Shown here: positions 19,023 through 27,578 of the stretch, in pieces
Layout: every line of letters begins with the position of its first letter
Position numbering within the stretch: the stretch's first letter is position 1
NCBI RefSeq assembly: GCF_001275385.1
Contig: NZ_LGIW01000011.1
Coordinates: 124,001 to 188,000, forward strand
Direction: 5' to 3'
Length of the DNA stretch: 64,000 nucleotides
Source of the DNA: Exiguobacterium sp. BMC-KP
GTDB taxonomy: Bacteria; Bacillota; Bacilli; Exiguobacteriales; Exiguobacteriaceae
Made by a program: the position numbers and the translations under genes
Notes under the pieces: model-generated
What the model saw: only the letters and a program-made list of their open reading frames with translations
What the model was told of the DNA's origin: nothing
The model's database searches: none

Positions 19023-19440
19023 ACGGAACTTTTAGACCTTAGGACTTCTTTATTATTGTAAAAAATGTAGTTAGAAGGAAAAAAGCTGTTTACGTAAAAA
19101 ACCTGAACTATAGTAAATAGAAAGATTGTAAACCAAAATATTTGTATAAAATACTCTCACACATTTTATTATTGATTGTAACCCTGACATTATTTTGATG
19201 AAACGAATAAATTAATAATGAGTGTATACGGTTCGACGTCGAAATCATTCGTTTATTATTAATTTTACCGATAATCCAATTAATTTCAGTAGTTTTAATG
19301 AAGATAACATTTCTTATCTATACTCGAAAACATCAGCACTACATGTAAAAAAAGAGGGGAAACAACCCTCTTCATGAAGTAGTCCGGAACTTTATGGGTC
19401 ACCGCTTACTTTTATAACGTTTTTACCCTAATTAGTCTAT
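19023..19440. other. AT-rich intergenic region
   Basis: No coding frame with a ribosome binding site was found. It contains a TTCGACGTCGAA palindrome (19231-19243) with weakly paired flanks and a hairpin AAGAGGG/CCCTCTT at 19352-19372, which could terminate transcription from either side. Confidence 0.4.
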
Positions 19441-19449
19441 ATAGCTACT

Positions 19450-20131
19450 AACATCGCTGTAAGGATAGGTCAAGACGCATACTTGTAGATCCTCGAGCAC
19501 TTTCAGCTGATGCTGCATTCGCTGATGGGATGGAAGCGGGCATCGCGGAATTGCCTATAGCAAAGACAGCATTGTCTACAAAAAATGAATCATCTGCAAA
19601 AGAGAGTAGCCCTTTTGACGCGACACGTGATGGCTTTGTGATGTCGGAAGATGCAGGCATCTTGATTCTAGAGTCGTTATCACACGCGAAGCGACGAGGA
19701 TCGTCCATCTATGCGGAAGTCGTCGGATATGGGGGCAAGTTCAGAGACCTATCGTATAGTGGCGACCCATCCAGAGAGTCAGGGAGCCTACCTCGCCATG
19801 AAGCGGCAGGGATCGAGACGAATGACATCGATGTAATCAGTGCCCATGCGACGAATATGATTGTCGGTGATCAGTCCGAGATACGTACGATTAAAAAATT
19901 GTTTGAGGAACATGCGAACGCACTCCCGGTGGATCGGAAGCGATCGCGCTTGCGAAATGTTTACAGGAAGGAATCATTTCACCCACGATTAATCTTGAAG
20001 TCGATGATCCCATGTGCGACTTGGATTATGTAACAGATGGGGCTCGCTCGATGGAAATGCAGTAATTATTTAACTCGTTCGGATTCGGTAGCCATAACGC
20101 AGCGATCGATGTGAAAAAATATATGGAATAA
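19450..20131 (+). pseudogene. Beta-ketoacyl-ACP synthase II (fabF) relic
   Basis: The middle frame (19530-20033) encodes recognisable FabF segments: SPFDATRDGFVMSEDAGILILESL, SIYAEVVGYG and ISAHATNMIVGDQSEI, the last retaining one active-site His in place of NAHGT. The active-site cysteine region is unreadable, the second histidine segment (K-M-T-G-H-L) is deleted, and the C-terminus appears in another frame as TINLEVDDPMCDLDYV and, after a TAA, FNSFGFGSHNAAIDVKKYME ending at 20131. Several frameshifts, deletions and stops make this a dead gene. Its coding GC is higher than its flanks. Confidence 0.85.
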
Positions 20132-20614
20132 AAATAAGACATCAGATTTAGACAAAGAAGTCAGTAATCAAATCAGTAATCGAATACTTACTGAACAAAG
20201 AGTGTAGACATTTCGACATCGAAATATCTACACTCTTTGTTTTTATATGAAAAGTTAGAGGAAATATGTGTTGATAAAAAAGAATTCAGAAACATGCAGT
20301 TATCATGAAAGACCTTTTTTAGAATACGTGTTTTTCTTCAGAACGGTCTTATCTTGTGGAATAAGATTTAGGTGTTTTTCATAAATTTCAGTAGTAGACG
20401 AAAAAAGTAACGGAAATTATTTTTTCTATAAGTATAGAAGGATTTTGAACATAATTTGAGAATAAGGAGCTTAACTAAAATTTTGATTTGATTGATCATT
20501 TTTTTACAAATAATAAACCATGATGTGGAAAAAGAGGTAAAGACCTAAAGACTAATACAAGTATGTAGGGTTCTAAAAGTAAAATAATATCTCGAATCCA
20601 AAAGGAGGATATAT
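20132..20614. other. Intergenic region with a terminator
   Basis: Besides the hairpin at 20194-20242 I see only AT-rich sequence with no supported reading frame. The 3' end supplies the AAAGGAGG site for the gene at 20615. Confidence 0.4.
20194..20242. terminator. Long hairpin with ATTTCGACATCGAAAT core
   Basis: Arms AACAAAGAGTGTAGA and their exact complement enclose ATTTCGA-CA-TCGAAAT, followed by TTTT. It is one of three or four hairpins in the window with the same apex sequence (see 23749 and 40387). Confidence 0.7.
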
Positions 20615-20932
20615 ATGTCTAAGTACTGTTTATTTACTAAGTTCTTTGTATCAGAAAATAAAAGAGAAGAAATGGTTGATATCCTTTTAAATGCCTCTCG
20701 ATCAATGGAAAAATTAGAGGAATGTGAAATTTATGTTGTAAGTGTTTCTGATGAGGAAGCAAATGTGGTTTATGTATACGAAGTATGGTCGAATGAAACA
20801 TCCCATAAAGCGTCTTTAAATCTAGCAGTCACTCAAACTTTGATTCAAAAGGCAAAACCTCTTCTTGAAAACGTAGAGAGAGTAAACACGCTGCAAACAA
20901 AAGGTGGGAAAGGTCTTTTAATAAACAAATGA
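20615..20932 (+). CDS. Antibiotic biosynthesis monooxygenase (ABM)-domain protein
   Basis: A 105-residue protein with the dimeric alpha/beta ABM fold: FTKFFVSENKREEMVDIL at the start, a central CEIYVVSVSDEEANVVYVYEVW, then SHKASLNLAVTQTLIQKAKPLL. These are the features of putative quinol monooxygenases of the YgiN kind and of stress-related ABM proteins. Substrate is unknown. AAAGGAGG precedes ATG 20615 at ideal distance. It is monocistronic; a 29-bp tandem duplication follows it. Confidence 0.85.
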   Translation: MSKYCLFTKFFVSENKREEMVDILLNASRSMEKLEECEIYVVSVSDEEANVVYVYEVWSNETSHKASLNLAVTQTLIQKAKPLLENVERVNTLQTKGGKGLLINK

Positions 20933-21013
20933 TCTTTCAATAGATAACTATTAAAAGGTGCGAGATAATTCCTTACAAATATATGATGAATTTTTATAAG
21001 CAAAGGAAAGCTT

Positions 21014-21070
21014 AAAGATACATACTACTTTAAGAAATTTAAAAAGATACATACTACTTTAAGAAATTTA
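21014..21070. repeat. Two-copy tandem repeat of 29 bp
   Basis: AAAGATACATACTACTTTAA followed by GAAATTTA occurs twice in succession (21014-21041 and 21043-21070), with one extra A between. The two copies are identical, so the duplication is recent. Confidence 0.8.
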
Positions 21071-21206
21071 ATGTGATGGTTGACTAAAAATATAAAAGGG
21101 GAATAGATATCAACTTTGTATCAAATAAATGAATGCTAGAATAAACGTATTAAATTAAATGCAAACCAATAACGTCTCGATTTTTTTCTAAGTCCTAGTA
21201 TTTGAA

Positions 21207-21290
21207 CAGTTTAATACAACCACCTTAATTGGTTAAAGCTTGCATGAAGATGACTTCCGTTTTGTATCGGAGTCATCTTTTATAGTTCCC
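21207..21290 (-). pseudogene. Relic of an IS3-family element end
   Basis: The sequence aligns with the left end of the element at 24867 (compare CAGTTTAAT and GGAGTCATCTTTT in both). On the minus strand it encodes WEL-stop-KMTPIQNGSHL, a decayed version of the WKLQKMTPVQYRSHL end of that element's OrfB. Only about 85 bp remain. Confidence 0.65.
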
Positions 21291-21321
21291 ATGTTTATCT
21301 TTAACATGTATAGCAATGTTT

Positions 21322-21621
21322 TTAAGTCAGCCACGATCCGATAAAATCGATGATTCCTGTAATAAGTAGAAACGATAAATTCAAAACGAGAGTAATTAAT
21401 ATACCGATAACGGCTTTACTATCATTCGATGAGCTAATTTTCATCATTAATAGGATAGAACAAAAAGTGAGCAGAAAACTGAAGAATACACAAAAATGCA
21501 TGACGTGGATAGACGAAAAAGTCGAAATGAACAGGACGAATTCATAATTAAAAAACGAATTATAAATAAATAAAAATAAAAAAATAGTTAGAAGATATAA
21601 GCCCCATCGTAAGTGTTTCAT
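21322..21621 (-). CDS. Small three-helix membrane protein
   Basis: A 99-residue protein with three hydrophobic helices (GLYLLTIFLFLFIYN, a central FCVFFSFLLTFCSILL, and VIGILITLVLNLSFLLITG). GGAGG lies 5 nt before ATG 21621. I do not recognise the family. It is a single gene, with the IS relic just downstream. Location is the cytoplasmic membrane. Confidence 0.7.
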   Translation of the reverse strand: MKHLRWGLYLLTIFLFLFIYNSFFNYEFVLFISTFSSIHVMHFCVFFSFLLTFCSILLMMKISSSNDSKAVIGILITLVLNLSFLLITGIIDFIGSWLT

Positions 21622-22103
21622 AGTTCCTCCATTCTAAAGAGATAATCAAAAAAGATATCTCTAATAAGTAAAAAGAGATCTACTTTTAATATGAATACAT
21701 ACTTTAACAATTGAAAAAAATAATTTACAAAAATGACATCGAAAGAAAGTCACAGCAATAATACTAGAGGTCACTATAGTAAAGGAAAAACTAGGAAACG
21801 GAGTAGGTGATCTAAGTCAGCTGTGATAAGAAATGAGAGCATCGTTTAAAGGGTTTATGGACCGACGTATATGACGGAATACCTGGTGTTCAAAAAAATG
21901 TCCATCGTGTACTTTTATTTTATCAGGAAAATATGTAAAAAGAGTAAATTGTAGGGCGTTTCTACTTAAAATATTTTTTGTCTACGCTTTCACATTTATT
22001 ATAAATAAAAATATTAAAACATCTTCTAGATGAAGGTACCATTCTTTCTTTTGGTATAATTTATGTAACATTATGGTTATAAAAAAGGAAGGATCTACAC
22101 TGA
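21622..22103. other. Intergenic region
   Basis: No supported gene. A TATAAT at about 22054-22059, 45-50 nt before the GGDEF gene at 22104, is a likely -10 element, and AAGGAAGG serves as its ribosome binding site. Confidence 0.4.
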
Positions 22104-23672
22104 ATGAAGCTACCGCTTAAGTTTTGGGTCATTACCGTAACAATGGTAACTATGATTGTAGTATTAATCTCTATTTTTGCTACGATTTACTATGTTAACC
22201 GACAAACGCTGAAGGAAAATACGATAAACGAAAACTATTCAAATGCTAAGAAGTTAAGTGCTCTAACTAATGATACATTTCTACTAATGGAGCAAACATT
22301 ACTCGCACATCATGAAACTATCCTATCCAATTGGGATAATTCCCAAAAATTGAACGAACTTACACAAAATTTGAAAAAATCTAATTCTAATTTTAACTCG
22401 ATTGCAATCATCGATAAAAATGGTATTGGAAAAGCCAATACTCCTGACTTGAAGCTTATGGGAACTAAGGTGGATACGGAAGGTGTACGACTAGGATTGC
22501 TATTAAAACGAAATTTTACTTCGAGCCCTTATATCGGGAAAAATCAGAAACTGATGTTAATAGTTTCGACAGCACTCTATAAGGATGGGAAATATTTCGG
22601 TATGCTCAATGGATTAGTCTGGTTGCGTGAAAAAAACTTTTTGACTCACCTTCTCGAGGAAACGTACGGCAATGATAAATACGACGTAGCCGTCTACGAC
22701 TCGACCGGTACTTATATTTACCATAAGAAGCGCAGTTGGATCGGGACAAAGGCACATAAACACCAAGCGACCATTAATCTTGATAAAGGAAGACCTGGTA
22801 AAGGAACGATAGTGGCGCAGACAGGGGAACAAGTATTCGCTGGATATACAACAGTTCCTCAAAATGATTGGAGAATCATTTCGATGACACCTGTATCAAA
22901 AGCGTTGGCTCCTGCTCAACTGACAGCAATCAAAGCAGCCACTATTGGGTTTCCATTGATTTTGATTTCATTTCTTGTCTTGATTGGATTAATTATCTTT
23001 ATTACAAAACCGTTGAATCGCCTTTCATTACTCGATTATAAAAAACCGATAGGTGAAATCATACAAGAAACGAGAGGTTTAAACTCCCCCTATCGGGAAG
23101 CTGAAAATATTCGAGCTATGATTCTCTCGTTTGCAGAAAACCAACAGGTCATGTTACGAGATTTTGAAGAAATGGCAGTAACAGATCCAATGACGGGTCT
23201 TGCAAATCGACGACGATTGAATCAATTGATTCAAATGATACGAGATAACGAAGAGTCTTTTGGTTATGTATTGCTTGATATTGATCGGTTTAAAAGCATC
23301 AACGATACGTATGGACACGTGAAGGGAGACCAAGTGTTGATAAAACTCGCTAAACTGATTTCTTCTGTCACTCCCCATTCAGGTTTACCTATTCGAATTG
23401 GTGGAGAAGAGTTCGCGATAATTCTTCAAGAAACATCACCTGATGACATTATTGCTTTTTCTGAACATCTGCGTCATTCCGTAGAACAGACAGACTTCTC
23501 ATTACCGCAACGAATAACGGTCTCCATTGGAGCTGGTTATTTAGGTTCTGACTCTTATGATGTTTCCCATTTCTATAATGATGTGGATCAACAATTATAT
23601 AAAGCAAAGAGAAAAGGACGTAACCGTGTAGAAACCGTCTTTATTATTGAAGGTAAAAAATACATTTCATAA
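22104..23672 (+). CDS. Cache-domain diguanylate cyclase
   Basis: A 522-residue protein. A transmembrane helix at about 8-30 and another at about 277-300 bracket an extracytoplasmic dCache-like sensor domain (with the typical YIYHKKRSWIGTKAHKH and WRIISMTPVSKAL). A GGDEF domain follows from about residue 355 (VTDPMTGLANRRRL), with an intact GGEEF near 433. An RxxD inhibitory site is not present at the usual place (PHSGLPIRIGGEEF), so product inhibition may be absent. It should make c-di-GMP in response to an external ligand. This is the third c-di-GMP gene in the window. Termination is at the hairpin starting 23749. Confidence 0.93.
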   Translation: MKLPLKFWVITVTMVTMIVVLISIFATIYYVNRQTLKENTINENYSNAKKLSALTNDTFLLMEQTLLAHHETILSNWDNSQKLNELTQNLKKSNSNFNSIAIIDKNGIGKANTPDLKLMGTKVDTEGVRLGLLLKRNFTSSPYIGKNQKLMLIVSTALYKDGKYFGMLNGLVWLREKNFLTHLLEETYGNDKYDVAVYDSTGTYIYHKKRSWIGTKAHKHQATINLDKGRPGKGTIVAQTGEQVFAGYTTVPQNDWRIISMTPVSKALAPAQLTAIKAATIGFPLILISFLVLIGLIIFITKPLNRLSLLDYKKPIGEIIQETRGLNSPYREAENIRAMILSFAENQQVMLRDFEEMAVTDPMTGLANRRRLNQLIQMIRDNEESFGYVLLDIDRFKSINDTYGHVKGDQVLIKLAKLISSVTPHSGLPIRIGGEEFAIILQETSPDDIIAFSEHLRHSVEQTDFSLPQRITVSIGAGYLGSDSYDVSHFYNDVDQQLYKAKRKGRNRVETVFIIEGKKYIS

Positions 23673-23748
23673 AAACTAGAAATTTTATGAAAGAATAAAA
23701 GATGTCTCCAGCCTCATTTATTAATTAAAAAGTTAACAGAGTATTGTC

Positions 23749-23795
23749 TAAAATAGGTGTATGCATTTCAATATCGAAATGTATACACCTATTTA
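23749..23795. terminator. Long hairpin with CATTTC-GAAATG core
   Basis: TAAATAGGTGTAT pairs with ATACACCTATTTA around CATTTCAATATCGAAATG. It follows the Cache-GGDEF gene and shares its apex with the hairpins at 20194 and 40387. Confidence 0.7.
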
Positions 23796-23911
23796 CAAAA
23801 ACTCTTATTCCTTAATTTGTTGTCAGCCTAATTATCTCTAAAAAAGAATGCTTTTCACTACGTAATTCATAATTCATAATCTTTTCTAAATTAATTATCT
23901 ACTTGTTTATC

Positions 23912-24373
23912 TTACAAAGTAGTGCATTTTTTTAAAACGTATTGAAGGCATCGAAAAACAGCACTGATTGCTAATGGGAAGATGACGATAGTAATCCCTA
24001 AAAGGACTACTCCAGGAGCATCGTCTGCCTGACCAATATAAAAGAAGACTGGTAGAATACAGGCGGCTAAAACAGCAATAACGAGGAACGAATTTTTAAT
24101 AATATTTGACGATGAAGAAATAGAAGACGCTGAGTCAAAGTCCTTTGCAAATGCGTTCAAAATGCGGAAACCATGAAAGATAGAAGTTAACAAAGGTATG
24201 AGAGCAATATAAGCAACCATTAACACTACGTATCCTGGTTTCTCAAAAATAACTCCATTTGATAAACCTTTAAACAGTGTAAATGATCCATAAATTGCTA
24301 AACCTAGAAGACCAAGAAAAAATGCAAAAAGACATGTTCGTAGTAACAAAATACTTATTTTTGGAGGATTCAT
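23912..24373 (-). CDS. DUF2975 family membrane protein
   Basis: A protein of about 153 residues with four hydrophobic helices, the DUF2975 arrangement; function unknown. Members usually precede a small XRE regulator (YozG-like), but none is present here. ATG 24373 has TAGGA 8-10 nt upstream; the frame is open to 24406, giving possible longer starts at 24394 or 24406. It points away from the decayed membrane gene at 24608. Confidence 0.8.
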   Translation of the reverse strand: MNPPKISILLLRTCLFAFFLGLLGLAIYGSFTLFKGLSNGVIFEKPGYVVLMVAYIALIPLLTSIFHGFRILNAFAKDFDSASSISSSSNIIKNSFLVIAVLAACILPVFFYIGQADDAPGVVLLGITIVIFPLAISAVFRCLQYVLKKCTTL

Positions 24374-24607
24374 TTTAGCATTCCTACTTTCCATATGATT
24401 CTTCAATAAAAGTAAAGTGTACGATTAAATAGAAAATATTACTTTAGACTTCAGACTGATTTCACATAAGTAATAATAAAATAGTGATAAATAATATCAG
24501 ATAAAATTCTATTTAAAATAGGTTAAACCAGCAAGAACAAGATGATTTTGATTTCTATATTACGTAGCGGTGATCGAAAAATCACTCACGAAAGTTGATT
24601 ATCAAAA

Positions 24608-24873
24608 ATGACCACGAATACTAAATTCCTAGTTTCTTTTTTACTTTGTATTTCACGCATAATATTTTGGATCCTTCTAGTTTATATAGTAGCTTTATTT
24701 CTACAGTTTATTAATCAAATTAAATTCTTATAAAGTGTATTGTTTACATCTATTTTTATCCTATATGCGTTCATGCATTGGTTTTCGTTTAAATTTAAAG
24801 GAACTGCTATTTGGCATTATCTAGTATTTCAAGGATCCCTGATTTTCATAGCTGCTTTCTTACTGCTGAACTG
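24608..24873 (+). pseudogene. Membrane protein gene with internal stop, cut by the IS3 element
   Basis: From ATG 24608 the frame encodes 41 residues including IIFWILLVYIVALFLQF, reaches a TAA at 24731-24733, then continues in the same frame through ILYAFMHWFSFKFKG and SLIFIAAFLLL until the inverted repeat of the IS element begins at 24867 and supplies a stop. Two to three membrane helices remain. The original family cannot be told. Both the nonsense codon and the insertion show it is dead. Confidence 0.6.
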
Positions 24874-24916
24874 AACCCTACAGTTTGGACAGTTTAATAA
24901 AAGTACCCTTAACGTT

Positions 24917-25756
24917 TTAAGCTGCTATGAGATGGCTTCGGTATTGTACCGGAGTCATCTTTTGTAGTTTCCATTGTCTTCGTTCGCTATTGTAATAATC
25001 AATGTAAGCATCGACCATGGCACAGACCTCATCGAGGTCAGATGCTAATTTATAATCGACATAATCTTTCAAGTGCCCAAAGAACGATTCCATTGGGGCA
25101 TTATCCAGGCAGTTTCCTCTACGAGACATGGATTGAAGCATTCCCATCTCACGGATGCGTGTTAGATAAGCAGGATGCGTATAATGGAATCCTTGATCGG
25201 AATGTATCATGGCTTCCGGGTGTACATTCCCTTGAAGTCGTTCTGCGAGTTTATTCGTTGTATGAAGGACGAGTTCCATATGGAGGCTTTTAGATACATG
25301 ATGTGCCATAATTTCACGTGTAGCGATATCCTTCACACAAGAAAGATAAACAGTTTGGCCAGATCCAATACGGAGATAAGTGTTGTCTGTGACGAATACT
25401 TTACCAGGCTCCTGCTGATTGAACCGACGGTTCAAGTGATTTGGTACAGTCTTATGTTCATATGTCGCTTTAGCGATTTTACGGTAGGCGTTCTGCCTAC
25501 GGATTTTCGTCACGATTCCAAACTTCCTCATGATACGCAAAATACGTTTATGATTCATCGGCCCCCCGATAAGATCAAGCATCTCCATGTAAAGACCACG
25601 ATAGCCGATTTTTCCCTTATGACGATCATGAACATATTTCAGAAGGAGGTAGTCCGCATAGTCGCGTTCTTCCCGAAGGGAAACACTATCTGTACGTGCG
25701 AGCCAGGCGTAATAAACGCTGCGGCTCACTTCAGCGAGCATACATAGATCCGTCAC
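24917..25756 (-). CDS. IS3-family transposase OrfB
   Basis: A 279-residue frame with the complete integrase core: VTDNTYLRI (Asp), HSDQGFHYT (Asp) and APMESFFGHLK (Glu). The upstream HTH_21-type region includes GKIGYRGLYMEML. The orfB frame extends upstream without a stop to the frameshift signal AAAAAAG at 25864-25858 in orfA, so the true product should be an OrfAB fusion made by -1 slippage. The internal ATG at 25756 is only the first ATG in the frame. Confidence 0.9.
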   Translation of the reverse strand: MTDLCMLAEVSRSVYYAWLARTDSVSLREERDYADYLLLKYVHDRHKGKIGYRGLYMEMLDLIGGPMNHKRILRIMRKFGIVTKIRRQNAYRKIAKATYEHKTVPNHLNRRFNQQEPGKVFVTDNTYLRIGSGQTVYLSCVKDIATREIMAHHVSKSLHMELVLHTTNKLAERLQGNVHPEAMIHSDQGFHYTHPAYLTRIREMGMLQSMSRRGNCLDNAPMESFFGHLKDYVDYKLASDLDEVCAMVDAYIDYYNSERRQWKLQKMTPVQYRSHLIAA

Positions 25757-25818
25757 GAACCGACTCGACGATTGTTTTCGTAAGACAATATTGATTGCCT
25801 GATAGCGTTCAGATGCTG

Positions 25819-26245
25819 TTAGTTTCGGTACTTCGCCTCTCTTTCGAGAGCTTCTAGCTTTTTTAGTAATTCATTCTCCGCTGTGAGGTACTTGATTCGT
25901 GCTTCAGCTCTCGCAAGTCGTCGTTCGACGGAATCATCTTTTTTCGGTCGACCTCCAAGATTAGATTTTCCATGTCTCTCATTCAAGAGTCCTTTTTCTC
26001 CATAAATGCGATATGTCTTCCGCCACCGTTTCAGCGCTTCGTTCGGCGTTTGCTTACCGATCATGTCCAGGTCAAAGCCGCTTTTCCTCAAAGATTTGTA
26101 TTGGTCGCTTACCAGCTAAATTCTCACGTACAACGTGAATCTTAAATTCTCCTTTGTATTGAATCGTACGATCTGATACAGAGGCTACGTGAAGATTCGC
26201 TTCAAGTTGTCTGATTTGATCTGGATTGAAGGTGCGTCTGTTCAT
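25819..26245 (-). pseudogene. IS3-family transposase OrfA, frameshifted
   Basis: The N-terminal part from ATG 26245 reads MNRRTFNPDQIRQLEANLHV and YKGEFKIHVVRENLAGKRP, then meets a TGA. Starting near 26091 the continuing frame reads GFDLDMIGKQTPNEALKRW and ends with the coiled coil LTAENELLKKLEALE. One extra A in the AAAA run near 26088 explains the shift. Without OrfA the element may not transpose on its own. Confidence 0.8.
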
Positions 26246-26433
26246 GAATAGTTCTCCCGTCTAAATTGAATAGGTACAGTATATCGATATCTTTAAACAC
26301 AAAAAACCCCGAATGGGGTCTTTTATCAAGTGTCCACCATTCAGGGTTCAGTTCAAAAAGACGATCTGAGAAGTATTTCGTATAATCTTATTTGACATGT
26401 TTTTTTATAATAGTGAGCGAAACAAGTATGTAA

Positions 26434-26931
26434 AAAAATAGTGAAATACAAGAAGAAAACGAGAGCATTGACGTAGATTTTGAAGTATTTCTGACTTACA
26501 TTGAGGATGAGGATTTCGGTGGAAAACTCGTCAATCGAAAGACAAATGAAGAATATTCATTTGATACGAAGGTTGCAAATTCTTCTGCAGTACCTTTGAT
26601 AGTAGTAGCAGTACAAATTGCTAGGTATGGTGTCACGTGGGCCATAAAGAAATATGGTGACGATGTCGTAAAAGCTGTGCTTAAGTCTTCCGCACATGAG
26701 GCAGCTAAAGATATTAAAAAATCATTATTGGATGATGATGGAGTTATAATCAAATTGTTTACGCAGAAGATAAAAGGATCGCAAACAAAAAAAGATCCTA
26801 AATCAGGTTGGAGTATTTCTAGAGATGTCGGTAAAGATAATGCTCATGGTGGAAGCTACTGGAAGTTGATGAACAAGGCAGGTAAGCGTATCGCCACATT
26901 AGATAAGAGCGGGAAAGTATTAAGAAAATAA
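26434..26931 (+). pseudogene. 5'-truncated SAR2788-like secreted toxin
   Basis: The frame is open from 26434 to 26931 but has no start before a TTG at 26596. Residues before that TTG (EENESIDVDFEVFLTYIE, then GGKLVNRKTNEEYSFDTKV) match the acidic N-terminal region of SAR2788-type putative toxins, which normally follows a signal peptide; here the signal peptide is missing. A hydrophobic stretch AVPLIVVAVQIA follows. The C-terminal domain (GWSISRDVGKDNAHGGSYWKL, GKRIATLDKSGKVLR) looks like a polymorphic-toxin nuclease tip of the HGG-x-W-K-L type. The IS3 element 80 nt upstream probably removed the 5' part. The DUF3885 gene directly downstream fits an immunity gene. Confidence 0.6.
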
Positions 26932-26952
26932 AAGTGATAAAGGAGAATTTAA

Positions 26953-27576
26953 ATGAAACTAGAACGATATTTACAAACAGAGTTTCAGAATGTAACTTTA
27001 TTTGAAGATTCTTTTGTCGGAAAAGAATTATCAATACGCCTTGAGTTAGAAAAAAATCTCTACCAACTGAAAGACGGTTCGGATGACATCAATTTTGATT
27101 ACTTTCATAGCGTCTATGAAAAATCAATTGCCTTATTTGAAGATATTTTTCGAGAAGAAGAGCAATTTTATTTAGTGACACATGTCAGGAGTGAGTTAAA
27201 TTTTGCTCAAAAGACGGCTACAAAAGTATTTCATCATTTGAAGCATAAAAATGATAAATATAAGATGGAATATAAAAAAAAGGTGATTAACGAAGAAGAA
27301 AAAATTATCCAATATGCGGTTCTCTTACCAAGCAAAGATGCTCTAGATTACAGGATGTTAATCAAAGCTATTTGTAATCAAGATTTTAAAGACCTACAAC
27401 CTAGGCTCCGTCATAAATATACGTACTATCCCGAAGTATTTTTTGTGAACGTAGATCGAAACATTATATTGAATATTTTCGATGATCGAGGTTGCTTCGT
27501 TCTTTTTAGTGATGAAGATGAATTGAATGGTTTTAGAAATGTCTACAAAGATAATATCTTTGATGATACTTATTGA
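26953..27576 (+). CDS. DUF3885 family protein, probable immunity protein
   Basis: A 207-residue cytoplasmic protein. The C-terminal half (VNVDRNIILNIFDDRGCFVLF) carries the typical DUF3885 motif, in which a YDDRG-like turn is conserved; DUF3885 proteins are common immunity partners of polymorphic toxins. It starts at ATG 26953 with AAGGAGAA 8 nt upstream, 21 nt after the toxin remnant, and its TGA overlaps the protease gene. Immunity function is inferred from family and position. It may now be an orphan, since the toxin has lost its export signal. Confidence 0.75.
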   Translation: MKLERYLQTEFQNVTLFEDSFVGKELSIRLELEKNLYQLKDGSDDINFDYFHSVYEKSIALFEDIFREEEQFYLVTHVRSELNFAQKTATKVFHHLKHKNDKYKMEYKKKVINEEEKIIQYAVLLPSKDALDYRMLIKAICNQDFKDLQPRLRHKYTYYPEVFFVNVDRNIILNIFDDRGCFVLFSDEDELNGFRNVYKDNIFDDTY

Positions 27577-27578
27577 AA

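Larger units (their letters stand above)
24867..26355 (-). mobile_element. IS3-family insertion sequence
   Basis: A 1489-bp element with terminal repeats starting TGAACTGAACCCT at both ends (left at 24867, right ending at 26355), sharing GGACA and ATAAAAG further in. orfB is intact; orfA contains a frameshift. No direct target repeat was found, which suggests rearrangement after insertion: the genes on the two sides do not belong together. Confidence 0.87.

Noticed and set aside
21014..21070. CRISPR-like repeat
   Set aside because: Only two directly adjacent units with one base between them, no spacers and no cas genes; it is a simple tandem duplication.
26393..26412. Promoter TTGACA with TATAAT upstream of the toxin remnant
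   Set aside because: The spacing of 8 nt is far too short for a sigma-A promoter.
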